DNA of 64,000 nt from Cyanidium caldarium (lineage: Eukaryota > Rhodophyta > Bangiophyceae > Cyanidiales > Cyanidiaceae): NCBI GenBank assembly GCA_026184775.1, contig JANCYW010000007.1, forward strand, positions 248,001-312,000. The letters run 5' to 3'. The position numbers and the translations under genes were made by a program. The notes below the pieces were generated by a model, which made no database searches, was not told the origin of the DNA, and was given only the letters and a program-made list of their open reading frames with translations. Below are positions 49,240 through 61,729 of this stretch, one piece after another (the first letter of the stretch is position 1; each line of letters begins with the position of its first letter).

Positions 49240-49770
49240 GTCCACTCCTCCGGCCGGAACACCCCGTAGAAAAGGCGTGCTCGACTGTCACCCTCTCAGA
49301 CGGCGTTCATCCGGGTGCACCGCTTGCCAGTCCGACGCGCCCGTGTTCGTCGGGCACACTGCGGTGTGTGTGCGCGCACGATATCTGCGCGGAGCGAGGC
49401 TGCGGCGATGGGGTGGGTCGGATGCGCTACGAGGAGCGGGTTGAGAGATGGAGGAGTGAGGAAGAGGAGCTTGGGATGAAGCACTGTGGTGGAAAGGGTG
49501 ATGCGCTTTGTATCCGTTGTGCGGCAGCGGTCTGGTTGACGTGGTCGAAGGCTGGGGAGACGCCTGGCAGGTGTGCTCCAAGCATGCCCGTGGGTGGTCT
49601 CTCCTGAGCAGACACCGCTGCGATAGGGCATCCTCATGGGCATTCTGCACACGATAGACACACCTATCGAGTGTAATGGCATGGGGCAAAACGCATTGCT
49701 GGGCGCCACATGCCGCACCGCAGACCGTTCACAGTGCTCGCGCTCGCATTCGTCTTCCGTCGACGGACCG
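49240..49770. promoter_or_regulatory. divergent intergenic region, VPS13 / CutA
   Basis: About 530 bases between the VPS13 ATG and the CutA start used here. Overlapping Ser/Arg/Pro-rich frames occur on both strands without family resemblance. The purine-rich stretch at 49439-49480 is the only notable composition. Confidence 0.5.
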
Positions 49771-50391
49771 ATGACGTCCAGTTGGGCGGGTCACGCGCTG
49801 CTGCGCAGGATACCGCTGGGTTTCGTCGCCTCGATCGTGCATACCAGATCGCATCGAACGGCGTCTTCGGCGGGCGGTGCAACTGGTCTCGGGCGTTGCA
49901 ACCGCAGCGTGCTCCCGACAGCCCGTCGTGGCGGGCGCCCGCCCTCTCTGTGCATGTCCTCTACCGATTCGGCCACGGAAAAGTATCGTACTTGTCGACG
50001 CGTCATCGCAACAGCGGTGCTTTTATTGGTTGCGGCGCTAGGATACAGACTAACCCCAGCGTTTAGGAGCACCTACGTGGTGGGATTCTGCACGGTGCCC
50101 GACGACACGGTGGGCGAGCGCATCGTCGACGCGCTGGTGTCGCGACACTTGGCGGCCTGCGTGAACAGCGTGCGCGGTATCGAGTCGGCGTACTGGTGGG
50201 AGGGCAAAGTGGAGCGCTCCAGCGAGAACTTGCTGATCGTCAAGACGCAGTCGTCGCTCACCGGTCAGGTCACCGAAGCCATCCGTGAGCTGCACCCGTA
50301 TGATGTGCCGGAGGTGGTCTTCATGCCCATCCACGCCGGCCTGCCTGCCTATCTGTCGTGGATAGGGCAGAGCACCGCCCTCGCCAAGTGA
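49771..50391 (+). CDS. CutA-like protein with N-terminal targeting or membrane anchor
   Basis: CutA1-family trimeric alpha/beta protein, linked to copper and other divalent-metal tolerance; the precise role is unsettled. The roughly 105-residue C-terminal domain is complete: YVVGFCTVPDDTVGERIVDALV, RHLAACVNSVRGIESAYWWEG (family AACVNIxPxxxSxYxWxG), ENLLIVKTQSSLTGQV, LHPYDVPEVVFMPI and YLSWIGQST. Upstream there is one hydrophobic segment, RRVIATAVLLLVAALGYRL. The start is uncertain: the ATG at 49771 adds a basic Ser-rich presequence, the ATG at 49954 would give a short signal-anchor form, and 49636 is also open. Plant CutA is plastid-targeted and animal CutA has a hydrophobic signal, so location cannot be decided. 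Confidence 0.85.
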   Translation: MTSSWAGHALLRRIPLGFVASIVHTRSHRTASSAGGATGLGRCNRSVLPTARRGGRPPSLCMSSTDSATEKYRTCRRVIATAVLLLVAALGYRLTPAFRSTYVVGFCTVPDDTVGERIVDALVSRHLAACVNSVRGIESAYWWEGKVERSSENLLIVKTQSSLTGQVTEAIRELHPYDVPEVVFMPIHAGLPAYLSWIGQSTALAK

Positions 50392-50692
50392 AGGTGGGTG
50401 CGTGGGTATGCTCGCCGAGGTTTGGAATGCGGAAGGGTCCTGGCATCGATTGTTTCGTACGATTGCCACTGTTGTTCAAACAGGAGAAGCAATGGGATAA
50501 AGGATTGCGATCGAGTGCGTAAGAGGCGGCCATATCCTTGGCGTTTTGCACGGGTCGCTGTGCTCCTCCTCGCGCGGAGGGAATGCACGCGCGCGCGCTG
50601 ACGCGCATCCGACGATTCGAGTCGGTGGGGCGTTGCTGCTGTTAGGTGGAGTGGGCCCGGTCGAAAGGATCACCGCTGCCTCGATCTCCAAT
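50392..50692. other. intergenic, CutA 3' UTR and RUS promoter
   Basis: About 300 bases. The RUS frame is open from 50546, but a later ATG is preferred. A CGCG-rich stretch (about 50587-50600) is the only feature seen. Confidence 0.45.
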
Positions 50693-52060
50693 ATGTTTCT
50701 TCATCCGCCCGTATTGAAGGGGTGGCGATCAGGCACCCCCCACAGATCTGCCCGATGCGCTAACGCACTCACTTCCACCGCCTGGCAACGGCTGGAGGAG
50801 GTGAACGAACAGACTGGGGAGCGACGGGTGTTTGTCCGCGACGCCGCCCGCATCATCTGGCAGTCCAGGGAGGCCGGCAATGGCGTCACTCGCATCACTC
50901 TGCCGTCCGTGAAAACTGGCTGGTCGCGCCTCTTACAGACGCTGCTGTTGCCGAGCGGTTACCCGGCCACCGTCTCGCCCGATTACGATACCTTTTGGCG
51001 CTGGAACATCCTGCGACATACGCTGCTGGAGGCGGCGGAGGTGCTGGGTACGCAGTCGATGCTGTTGGCGCTGGGCGTCGGCTCTGCCCATTTGCCCTTA
51101 GCGGCCGCGTGGAAGTGGGTGCTCAAGGACGGCCTCGGCTACTTTGCCAAGGTGGCGCTGGGAGCGCGTCTGGCGCCACGGGTGGATGAGGATCCCAAAC
51201 GGTTCCGCCTGTATGGCGACATGATCATGGCCATGGGCACCGCCTTCGAAATCCTCACCTTGCTCTTCCCGAGCGCGTTTCTGCTGCTGGCCTCGCTGGG
51301 CAACTTGTTGCGCAAGGCGGCCGATGTGGCCACCGGGCCGGCGTACCGCGTGTTCCTCTACCACTTTAGCGTCGCCAGCAACAGCGGCGATGTATCGTCG
51401 CGCAGTGAATCGCAAGTGGTGGTGGGTCGGCTGCTGGGCATTGCCGGGGGCATTGGGGTGTCGGCGGTGCTGTCGCAAGATGTGCCGTCGGCGTTCGTAG
51501 CGTACGGGTTGTTGAGCGCCGGTCACGTGTACTCTACCTACCAGAGCGTGTGTCGATTGCAGCTGCGCACGCTGAACCGGGCGCGTCTGGAACACATTTT
51601 CCGGGTGTACGCTCAGAGCGACGGTCAGCGGGTGCCATCGGTGGCCGAGGCCAACGCACACGAGCGGCAGAGGTTGTGGTTGCCGCCACCGCAGCCGTCC
51701 CTGCAGTTTGTGTCGTCGCTGGCGGAGTTGATGCCGCCGAGCGATCTGGCAACGTCCGATGGAGCGGCGACAACGGCGATGCTGGCGCGTCTGGATCGCT
51801 ACATTCACACCAAGCAGGTGCGGTACCTGCTGGTGCGTCATCCGGACGGCTCGGCGCGCATCGCCGTAAAGAGCGGCGCCAGCACCACGGACGTCATTCA
51901 GGCGCTGTGGCAGGCGATGCACGATCACGAGGCGCAGTGGCCGCCTCCGACGGTCACCGCTTTGATGGAGCAACTGGCGCGCGCCGGCTGGGATACCGCG
52001 CGCGTGCTGTGGCCCGGCAGCGACGGGCGCATCGCGCTGCACGAAGCGCCCACAACATGA
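50693..52060 (+). CDS. RUS family (DUF647) protein, plastid-targeted
   Basis: Member of the ROOT UV-B SENSITIVE/C16orf58 family, membrane-associated proteins tied to UV-B sensing, auxin and vitamin B6 in plants; the molecular function is unknown. Conserved blocks are LLPSGYPATVSPDY (family FLPxGYPxSVTxDY), the LGTQSMLLALGVG helix, AAAWKWVLKDGLGYFAKVALG (family WVLRDGxGMLGRI), FRLYGDMIMAMGTAFEILTLLFP, LASLGNLLRKAADVATG and DVSSRSESQVVVGRLLGIAGGIGV. The ATG at 50693 gives 455 residues and begins MFLHPPVLKGWRSGT with Phe at position 2, a red-algal-type transit peptide; an earlier ATG at 50546 is less likely. The C-terminal 130 residues form a separate soluble domain ending near the stop. Confidence 0.9.
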   Translation: MFLHPPVLKGWRSGTPHRSARCANALTSTAWQRLEEVNEQTGERRVFVRDAARIIWQSREAGNGVTRITLPSVKTGWSRLLQTLLLPSGYPATVSPDYDTFWRWNILRHTLLEAAEVLGTQSMLLALGVGSAHLPLAAAWKWVLKDGLGYFAKVALGARLAPRVDEDPKRFRLYGDMIMAMGTAFEILTLLFPSAFLLLASLGNLLRKAADVATGPAYRVFLYHFSVASNSGDVSSRSESQVVVGRLLGIAGGIGVSAVLSQDVPSAFVAYGLLSAGHVYSTYQSVCRLQLRTLNRARLEHIFRVYAQSDGQRVPSVAEANAHERQRLWLPPPQPSLQFVSSLAELMPPSDLATSDGAATTAMLARLDRYIHTKQVRYLLVRHPDGSARIAVKSGASTTDVIQALWQAMHDHEAQWPPPTVTALMEQLARAGWDTARVLWPGSDGRIALHEAPTT

Positions 52061-52114
52061 AGGCCTCTGACGCGCCGCTGGTCGCCAGGTCCCCACTTTC
52101 CTATACATTCCCGT

Positions 52115-53239
52115 TTACGCGCGCGTCCAGGCGAGATCGATGGCGCGCAGCTCCTGGCGCACCTGGTCGCCAGCGCGCACCGGTTGGTAATGCGCTGCGC
52201 CAGCTGCAGTTGTCGTATCGTCGGCAGTAGTGCGCGTCAGCGGGCGCAGCCACTTGTCCGACGCGATATGCGCAAAAAGCGTGGAACTCACCCGCCACGG
52301 ACCGCTTCGGGGAGTCTGCTCATCGCCCGATGCGTGTTGAGCGCGCCATTTCTCCACGGCGCGCTGGGTGGCTTCGCTGACCACCACCTCGTGGTAGCCG
52401 CGCCGGATGATGCCGCCGGTGAGCCACTCGATCTGCAGTCCGGCCTGCACCAACAAGCATCCCGGCGGCACGACCACCTCAAAGCGCTGACCTTGAGCAC
52501 TCCACAGGTGCAGACCGGGAAAGTTGGACTTGCCATGGATGGTGAGAAAGTTGAGGTCGTAGTGGAAGCCGGCCAGCACCGCGCCCACCCGATCGCCGTG
52601 CTTGCCCAGGTCGGTGCCAGTGGGTGCCAGCAAATGCGGCCCGTCGCGCATCATGTCGGTGAAGGCGGTGCGCGACAGACCCAGACCGAGCGCCACCATC
52701 TCCGCCACCAGCGTGACGGTGCTCAGCAAGTGCTCGCCCCAAGTGTCCAGCACGCGCGCCCAGCAGTCAGCGAAGCGTGACGGCACCACCGGCTCGGCGT
52801 TGAGCTCGGGAAAGTCGGTGCCACCGGATCGCGTCCCGATGCGCCAGAAGAAACGCTCCTTGGGGTCGCGCTGCGTCTGCTCCAGCGACGCGGCCACTGG
52901 GGTGCACGGCGCTTCCCCAGCGAACCCCGACGGGATCGGCCGCGGCCGCTCGGTAAACGCCGGTGTATAGCCCACCTGATACGACAGCTCCGGACGCGCA
53001 TCCTCCCGCTTGCCTTCATGCCCAAAGTATGCTTCCATGAGTTCCAAAAACTGCTGGATTTCTCGCTCCGACACCCGCGAGTCCCGCACCACCAGCGCGC
53101 CGTACTCGCGCAGCGCCGCGGCCGCCTCTGCACACTCTGGTAGCGCCACTAACTGGCGCGCGCGCTCCTCTTCAGTGACGTCGCTGTGATGCGCTAAAAA
53201 GTCTCGGTACGCGTCAACACTCACCACAGGCAAGTTCAT
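52115..53239 (-). CDS. 2-oxoglutarate/Fe(II)-dependent oxygenase, isopenicillin-N-synthase-like fold
   Basis: Non-haem iron oxygenase. The N-terminal DIOX_N-like helix region (AAAALREYGALVVRDSRVSE, QQFLELMEAYF) precedes a double-stranded beta-helix with the Fe(II) ligands His and Asp in FHYDLNFLTIHG, the third His in RRGYHEVVV and the Arg-x-Ser of RVSSTLFAHI that binds 2-oxoglutarate. Intermediate landmarks are GLHLWSAQGQRFEVVVPPGCLLVQAG (family GLQVxxxGxWxxVxPxPGxxVVNxG). It has 374 residues, typical length, and no presequence. The substrate cannot be inferred; plant relatives act on hormones and secondary metabolites. It is divergent from the diphthamide gene with only 60 bases between ATGs. 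Confidence 0.85.
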   Translation of the reverse strand: MNLPVVSVDAYRDFLAHHSDVTEEERARQLVALPECAEAAAALREYGALVVRDSRVSEREIQQFLELMEAYFGHEGKREDARPELSYQVGYTPAFTERPRPIPSGFAGEAPCTPVAASLEQTQRDPKERFFWRIGTRSGGTDFPELNAEPVVPSRFADCWARVLDTWGEHLLSTVTLVAEMVALGLGLSRTAFTDMMRDGPHLLAPTGTDLGKHGDRVGAVLAGFHYDLNFLTIHGKSNFPGLHLWSAQGQRFEVVVPPGCLLVQAGLQIEWLTGGIIRRGYHEVVVSEATQRAVEKWRAQHASGDEQTPRSGPWRVSSTLFAHIASDKWLRPLTRTTADDTTTAAGAAHYQPVRAGDQVRQELRAIDLAWTRA

Positions 53240-53299
53240 GGCGACCCGTCCGACTTTCGAAAAGCCCCGACGCCCGCCCCCTCCACCGACGGTTCGAGT
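53240..53299. promoter_or_regulatory. 60-base divergent promoter
   Basis: Two divergent ATGs are separated by 60 bases; both promoters must be compressed here or lie within the neighbouring coding sequences. Confidence 0.5.
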
Positions 53300-54409
53300 A
53301 TGGCCGACTGCGATTTCGACCCGCAGGCGGGCGCGTCACGGCTCGGAGGGACTGCCCAGCCGGCGGAGGTGGAAATGGATCTCACGAACATTACTGACGA
53401 GGAGCGAGAAGGCTTGCAACGAGTACTTGAACACGTTCGACAATGCGGGGCGAAACGGGTGGTGTGTCAGTTTCCTGACGATTGGTTGCATCAGGCGCCG
53501 GCGTTGGTGGCCTGGTTGGAGGCCGGCTTGGAGGAGGGACCGGGCGAGGCCGTCGCCGTGTACGTGGCGGCGGACTCGCCGTTCGGCACGCACGCGGTGG
53601 ATGAAGTGGCTGCCAGTCGTGTTGGCGCAGATCTGGTGGTGCACTTCGGGGGTGAGGAGGCGTTCTTGTTGCCGCCGCAGCGATCGGCGGCGGTGTTCGT
53701 GACGCGGGAGTGGCGCGTCCTGCGGGCGCCGTCCGGGGAGCGCGGCCTGAGTGCGGCGTTGCATCCGCTGCTGCGACGGCGGCTGGCCATTGTGCGCAGA
53801 GTACGCAGCGAGGCGCGCATTTTCGGGCTAGTGGCGGCCTCGGTGGGCGCGGCCGGCCACTCGGAGGTGTTAGAGCATCTGAAGCGGGTGTTGCGACATG
53901 TCGGCCGTCATTACTACGTGCTGTATGTGGGCAAGATGACACCCACCAAACTGGCCAACTTCGCGGAGATCGACGCGTTTGTGGTGATCAGCGATGCGCA
54001 GACTGCCGCCGAGTTGGATGCGGTGCAGCGCGACTACTGGCGGCCGCTGATCACGCCCTACGAGATGCACATCGCTCTGCTGTCGGCCGACGAGGGCGAG
54101 TTGGCACAGCGGTGTTGCGACCTCGCACAATATAGCTTTGATTTTCGAGAGGTGCTGCGACTGCCGTTGCCTACTGAGAGCAAATTGGAGGAGGAGGTAG
54201 CGCCGTTGGGTGCAGATGCTCTGGTCCAGATGCCGTCCACGGCGCTTGCCCAGCAAAACACGGAGGCGATTGCGTACTACGCGGCTCGGTCGTTGCGCGC
54301 CCGCCGTTGGCGTGGTCTGGAGATGGGCGGTGAGCGTGCTCCCGTGCAAGCTGCGCTGCCGGGTCGCAGCGGGCGCGCGCGCGGATACGACGATGAGCCG
54401 CATCGATAG
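53300..54409 (+). CDS. diphthamide biosynthesis protein, DPH1/DPH2 family (DPH2-like), cysteine-poor
   Basis: Member of the family that, as a DPH1-DPH2 pair, transfers the 3-amino-3-carboxypropyl group from SAM to a histidine of elongation factor 2. Recognised by KRVVCQFPDDWLHQAPALVAWL, ADSPFGTHAVDEVAASRVGADLVVHFG, the KMTPTKLANFAEIDAFVVISDAQ block (family GKxNPxKLANFxEIDxFVxxxCPE), WRPLITPYEMHIAL and the C-terminal GLEMGGERAPVQAALPGRSGRARGY. At two places where the family carries iron-sulfur cysteines, this protein has other residues: GTHAVDE instead of G-x-C-C-V-D-E and ISDAQ instead of the usual A-C-P-E. DPH2 is the subunit that tolerates such loss, so I favour DPH2, with DPH1 encoded elsewhere. 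369 residues; ATG at 53300. Confidence 0.82.
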   Translation: MADCDFDPQAGASRLGGTAQPAEVEMDLTNITDEEREGLQRVLEHVRQCGAKRVVCQFPDDWLHQAPALVAWLEAGLEEGPGEAVAVYVAADSPFGTHAVDEVAASRVGADLVVHFGGEEAFLLPPQRSAAVFVTREWRVLRAPSGERGLSAALHPLLRRRLAIVRRVRSEARIFGLVAASVGAAGHSEVLEHLKRVLRHVGRHYYVLYVGKMTPTKLANFAEIDAFVVISDAQTAAELDAVQRDYWRPLITPYEMHIALLSADEGELAQRCCDLAQYSFDFREVLRLPLPTESKLEEEVAPLGADALVQMPSTALAQQNTEAIAYYAARSLRARRWRGLEMGGERAPVQAALPGRSGRARGYDDEPHR

Positions 54410-57922
<3,513 letters not shown>

Positions 57923-58617
57923 ATCGGGAGAGGGCCGGATGGTGGCGGTGCCGCGGTGAGCGGTCGGCGGGAGACGGAACGAACGCATTGCAGTGACGGC
58001 CGGTGTGCGTCTGCGGGCAATGCAGCAGGCGGTGAGGTGGAGTGGAGCGCGAAGAGTGTAAAGTAGTAGATGTTCGTGGGATATGGTGTCTTCGAGAGGG
58101 CGACTAGTGTCGATGCTGTATGAGGGAGGTAACATTGGCCGTGAGGCCCGTGGCAGGCCTCCCACTACGGAAGCAGCTTCTCGTGTGCTCCTCGATACGG
58201 GTTGATGTACGCCTCTGGTGCCGGAAGTTTTCTACTCGCGTTCTCACGACTCGATATCACTCTCGGCCGGTGGTGAGGTCTCCTCGCCTCAGCCGGCCGA
58301 TCCAACCGGCCCGGGCCGGAGGTGGTTGCGCGAGAGCACTTCCGCGCGGTAGTCACGGATACCTCCGGGGGGTCGTCGTGAGGGAGGCTCATTGAAGGGC
58401 GTGACTACTGACTCGGGTGCTACGTGGGATGGTACGTCTTAGGCGGTAAGCGAGCGCTTTGAGTTGTCTTTCTGGCGTTCACCTGAAGTGAACTAGGCGA
58501 AGGCAGCGACGCCCTTGGAAGTCACCTCGCCGGCCAGTAACGAACGAAACCATGCTGCGACGCTCCTGTAGCCCACACAAATCCGAACTCGGTGCATCTC
58601 CCCACCCATCCTCCTGC
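57923..58617. other. long intergenic region upstream of phytoene synthase
   Basis: About 695 bases between GAPDH copy 2 and the phytoene synthase start. No protein-like frame. GC-rich inverted segments occur (for example CCGGCCGATCC and CCGGCCCGGGCCGG around 58290-58320), and a potential stem-bounded element lies at 58395-58516, listed separately. Confidence 0.5.
58395..58516 (+). promoter_or_regulatory. possible structured RNA element or 5' UTR fold
   Basis: AAGGGCGT (58395-58402) is the exact reverse complement of ACGCCCTT (58509-58516), closing a domain of about 120 bases. Inside, GTTCAC-CTGAA-GTGAAC forms a perfect hairpin (about 58477-58493). It could be a leader structure of phytoene synthase or a small RNA, but GC-rich DNA yields such pairings by chance. 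No known RNA family was matched. Confidence 0.25.
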
Positions 58618-60090
58618 ATGTTTACAGCTCCGGCCAAGTGGGGGATCACACCTCACCGGGTGCGCCGCGACCGCCGTCCTTCGTCGGTCTGCCGCAACCG
58701 CCGCCGCGTGTGGTGCTGCCGCGAGGGCAGCGAGACGACTTCGGTGGATGAGCCGGGAGCGCCTCGTGATCAGCGCAGTGCGGGTACACCGAACGGATCT
58801 CCTCCTCCTGGGGACAATGCAGCCAGTGCGCCTCGGCGGGACAGTCGCACCCCGTTGCGGCGAGACTCGTCTGCCATCCTGCAGCGCGTCATCGGCACGC
58901 TCAGCCGGTTGGACCAAGCGGACGACTGTCGAGACAGCAGCGCGGATATGGGAAAGCCTCCCGCCGCCGCCCCGCTGGCAGACAATGGCCGCACTGGAAG
59001 CGGTGGCCGCATGACCACAATATCGCCGCCGTCGACGCGACCGACGCTACCATGGGACACCACCGGCGGCGCCGTGGGATTGTCGCTGTTGGAGCGACAG
59101 CTCTCCTTCGAGCGGCGCAAAGACAAACTACTGCGCCAGGCATATCACGAATGCGGCCGCATCACCTCCATCTTCGCTAAGACGTTCTACCTAGGCACGC
59201 TCTTCCTGCCTGAGCACAAGCGCAACGCCGTCTGGGCGGTGTACGTGTGGTGTCGACGCACCGACGATCTGGTGGACGGGCCGCGGGTGCGCCAGCGCGA
59301 CGCCCTGCTGCGTTACGCCCTCACCGATTGGGAGCACCGGCTGCGAATGACGTGGCACGGCCATCCGCGCGATGCCCTCGACCTGGCGCTGTACGACACG
59401 GTGTCGCGCTTCCCGCAGCTGCGCATGGAACCGTTCAGCGACATGATCCAGGGCATGCTGATGGACGTGAATCGCACGCGCTACCACAATTTCGACGAGC
59501 TGTACCTCTACTGTTACCGAGTGGCCGGCACGGTCGGTCTGATGACGCTGCCGATCATGGGCGTGTCGCCCGAACGCTGTACCCACCTGGCCGAAGCCGC
59601 CGAGCCGGCGCTGGCGTTGGGCGTCGCGCTGCAACTGACCAACATCCTGCGCGACGTCGGCGAGGACGCCATCCGCGGCCGCATCTACCTGCCACTCGAC
59701 GAGATGGAGCATTTCGGATACAGCCCCGACGAGCTGATGCGCGGTGTGGTGAACGAGAATTACCGCCGGCTGTTGCGATTCCAGGTTACCCGCGTGCGCG
59801 GCTACTACCGCACCGCCGAACACGGCATCGCCAAGCTGCACCCGGATGCGCGGCTGCCGATCCGCGCCTCGTTGGATATGTACCGCCAGATTCTGGACAG
59901 CATTGAAGACAACGATTACGACAACTTTCACCGGCGCGCGTACGTCTCCCGAGTGCGCAAGACGTTGACGCTGCCGGTGTCGTGGCTGCGGGTACAGCAG
60001 GCGGAGGGCACGGCGTTGGGTAGACTCTGGGGTCGATTCGACCGGGCGTTTATGCAACGAGGCCGCCGAATGGGTGAGGAAGAGCTGTGA
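58618..60090 (+). CDS. PSY: phytoene synthase, plastid
   Basis: Condenses two geranylgeranyl-diphosphates to phytoene, the committed step of carotenoid synthesis, in the plastid. Both Asp-rich metal motifs are present: DDLVD (in YVWCRRTDDLVDGPR) and DVGED (in QLTNILRDVGEDAIRGRIYLP). Other family marks are AYHECGRITSIFAKTFYLGT, YRVAGTVGLMTLPIMGV and YRQILDSIEDNDYDNFHRRAYV, which are specific to phytoene rather than squalene synthase. The ATG at 58618 gives 490 residues and starts MFTAPAKWGITPHRVRRD with Phe at position 2, a red-algal transit peptide. The frame is also open from 58552. Between the presequence and the domain lie about 130 Ser/Arg-rich residues, longer than usual. Confidence 0.96.
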   Translation: MFTAPAKWGITPHRVRRDRRPSSVCRNRRRVWCCREGSETTSVDEPGAPRDQRSAGTPNGSPPPGDNAASAPRRDSRTPLRRDSSAILQRVIGTLSRLDQADDCRDSSADMGKPPAAAPLADNGRTGSGGRMTTISPPSTRPTLPWDTTGGAVGLSLLERQLSFERRKDKLLRQAYHECGRITSIFAKTFYLGTLFLPEHKRNAVWAVYVWCRRTDDLVDGPRVRQRDALLRYALTDWEHRLRMTWHGHPRDALDLALYDTVSRFPQLRMEPFSDMIQGMLMDVNRTRYHNFDELYLYCYRVAGTVGLMTLPIMGVSPERCTHLAEAAEPALALGVALQLTNILRDVGEDAIRGRIYLPLDEMEHFGYSPDELMRGVVNENYRRLLRFQVTRVRGYYRTAEHGIAKLHPDARLPIRASLDMYRQILDSIEDNDYDNFHRRAYVSRVRKTLTLPVSWLRVQQAEGTALGRLWGRFDRAFMQRGRRMGEEEL

Positions 60091-60199
60091 AAAGATAAGG
60101 AGAAGAATGGCGAAGCTGGTCGGGCGCGCATTGGGAGACGCGAGTGACCGCGCTTTCTATAGCGTCGGGCAACGGCGATGCTCTTCCTCCCGAGCGTGT

Positions 60200-61504
60200 T
60201 CAGGCGGCGGCATTGTGTTGCAGGGGGCGCGTGACCCATCGATACCGCACGACGGATTCCTTGTCGCCGCCCGGCTGTCTGCCGGCATGCTGCACCGGCT
60301 CGCGCGTGGTGATAAACTGCTCCGGAATGGGTGTTTCGTGGTCTTCTTCGCCGTCCGCCTCCACCACGCATAACGCGGTCGCACAGCAGGTGACGATCTG
60401 CTCGGGTGCGCCGATCACCGTCAGACCGGCAGTCTGGTCCACCGATAGGGACGGCACGCGACCGCGAATTTGCAGCCGGCAGTTTTGACTGCGGATAAAT
60501 TCCACCCCCGACACCACGTCGTCCAGCACCAGGCCGATGTGTTGACACGAGTCCACCACCACCGAGTTGCACTTGCCGCTTACGTCGACCACCACATCCA
60601 CACCGCTGCAGTGGTAGAGGTAGACGGTCTGCCGCGGGTGCGTAATGCGAATGTGATGCGGCTGTGCTGCGGCCGCCGCCTCGGTGAGGCGCTCCACCCG
60701 CCAACGATGTGCGGCCGCATCCAGCGTGAGCACCGGGGTCACCGCGCGGGTGGATGACGAGGAAGATGCCGATTTGGTGGGAGCAGGAGTCGGCCGCGGC
60801 GGGGCCGTCGGCGTTGCGCGCTCGCCAGTGCGTCGCAGGGTGGAGGTGATCGATTCTCCGGCGGCGTTGATCTCTGCGAAGAGTGCCTCGCGGGAACCGC
60901 CCGCATCGTCCGAAGGCTTCGGCACTGGTTGTCGGCGGTCGTCGGCATCCGCCTCCATCCATCCTCGAGGAGGTAGCGGCGGCGGCGCCGGCGGTGGTGG
61001 TGCTGACCGATTCGCCTCCCCCGATGGCGCTTCGTTCGCAACACCACCCCACATCAACCCCTCACCATATCGCCCGACCACATATTCCCGCAGCGCCTGC
61101 AGCCACTGCCGCACGCTCTCACCAAACGGCCGCCACTCGCCTGGTAGCCGCAACAGGTGATACTCGGTCGACTGCTGCACCTGCGCGATAAACTCGCCCG
61201 GCAGCTGCCCAGTGGCCGCCACCCAGCGCAGCGCCTCGGCAGCCTCGGCTACCGCCGTCGCCCCCGCCGACTCTCGTCGATATCGTTCCACCGTATCCAG
61301 CGCCGCCACCGTCGGCTCCAGCAGGCTCACCAACTCGGCCGTGTTCACAGGTGCCGTCCGCCCTGCCGCAGCCTCCAGAAACGCCGACTGACACTGTGCC
61401 GCCCGTTCCAGCGCCCGCACCACCTCCACCGTCGCCGAAGCCTCTCCCTCCGGTGGTACCCTACTCAACAGCGCCTCCAGCGGCCCCCGCAATCGTTCCT
61501 CCAT
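60200..61504 (-). CDS. adenylyl-cyclase-associated protein (CAP/Srv2), actin regulator
   Basis: Cytosolic protein that recycles actin monomers with cofilin. Layout in 434 residues: a short N-terminal helix; a helical folded domain (about 60-165, ending EYVVGRYGEGLMWGG, equivalent to the family Y-TGLxW); a poly-Pro segment (APPPPAPPPLPPRG) for profilin or SH3; a short WH2-like stretch (REALFAEINAAGESITSTLRR); and the C-terminal beta-helix CARP domain with QTVYLYHCSGVDVVVDVSGK, CNSVVVDSCQHIGLVLDDVV, VEFIRSQNCRLQIRGRVPSLSVDQT and TPIPEQFIT (family PVPEQF). The first ATG (61504) is used. A short Arg/Gly tail extends beyond the usual end. A longer antisense frame on this strand in another phase is a shadow. 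Confidence 0.9.
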   Translation of the reverse strand: MEERLRGPLEALLSRVPPEGEASATVEVVRALERAAQCQSAFLEAAAGRTAPVNTAELVSLLEPTVAALDTVERYRRESAGATAVAEAAEALRWVAATGQLPGEFIAQVQQSTEYHLLRLPGEWRPFGESVRQWLQALREYVVGRYGEGLMWGGVANEAPSGEANRSAPPPPAPPPLPPRGWMEADADDRRQPVPKPSDDAGGSREALFAEINAAGESITSTLRRTGERATPTAPPRPTPAPTKSASSSSSTRAVTPVLTLDAAAHRWRVERLTEAAAAAQPHHIRITHPRQTVYLYHCSGVDVVVDVSGKCNSVVVDSCQHIGLVLDDVVSGVEFIRSQNCRLQIRGRVPSLSVDQTAGLTVIGAPEQIVTCCATALCVVEADGEEDHETPIPEQFITTREPVQHAGRQPGGDKESVVRYRWVTRPLQHNAAA

Positions 61505-61729
61505 GGTTGTGTCCTCGTCGACCTCTCCTCCAATCGACGGTTATGTTTTTCGTCGACCGCGCCCGATGGGACACGTCAGTCGGACTTTTCCGTCGAGCGG
61601 ACGAGCACGCGAAAGCAGCATGCGGGTTGCCGGGATGGTTTTATCCGCTACTGGAACGTGGACGAGAACTGCGATGAGGTCATGGTGGTCGCGAGCGCAG
61701 AAGGTTGGGTGTTGTGCAGTCCGGTGTTG
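61505..61729. promoter_or_regulatory. divergent intergenic region, CAP / glycosyltransferase
   Basis: 225 bases between the CAP ATG and the start chosen for the glycosyltransferase. The glycosyltransferase frame is open through it, so its true start may be at 61682 or earlier. Confidence 0.45.

Noticed and set aside
58270-58345. GC-rich segment with ACCGGCCCGGGCCGG compared with SRP RNA helix 8
   Set aside because: The conserved GNAR tetraloop and AGCAGG-type asymmetric loop of SRP RNA are absent; this is probably just a GC-rich palindrome.
59928-61052. 374-codon minus-strand frame spanning the PSY and CAP ends
   Set aside because: Overlaps two supported genes in the wrong phase; Gly/Ala/Arg-rich with no motif.
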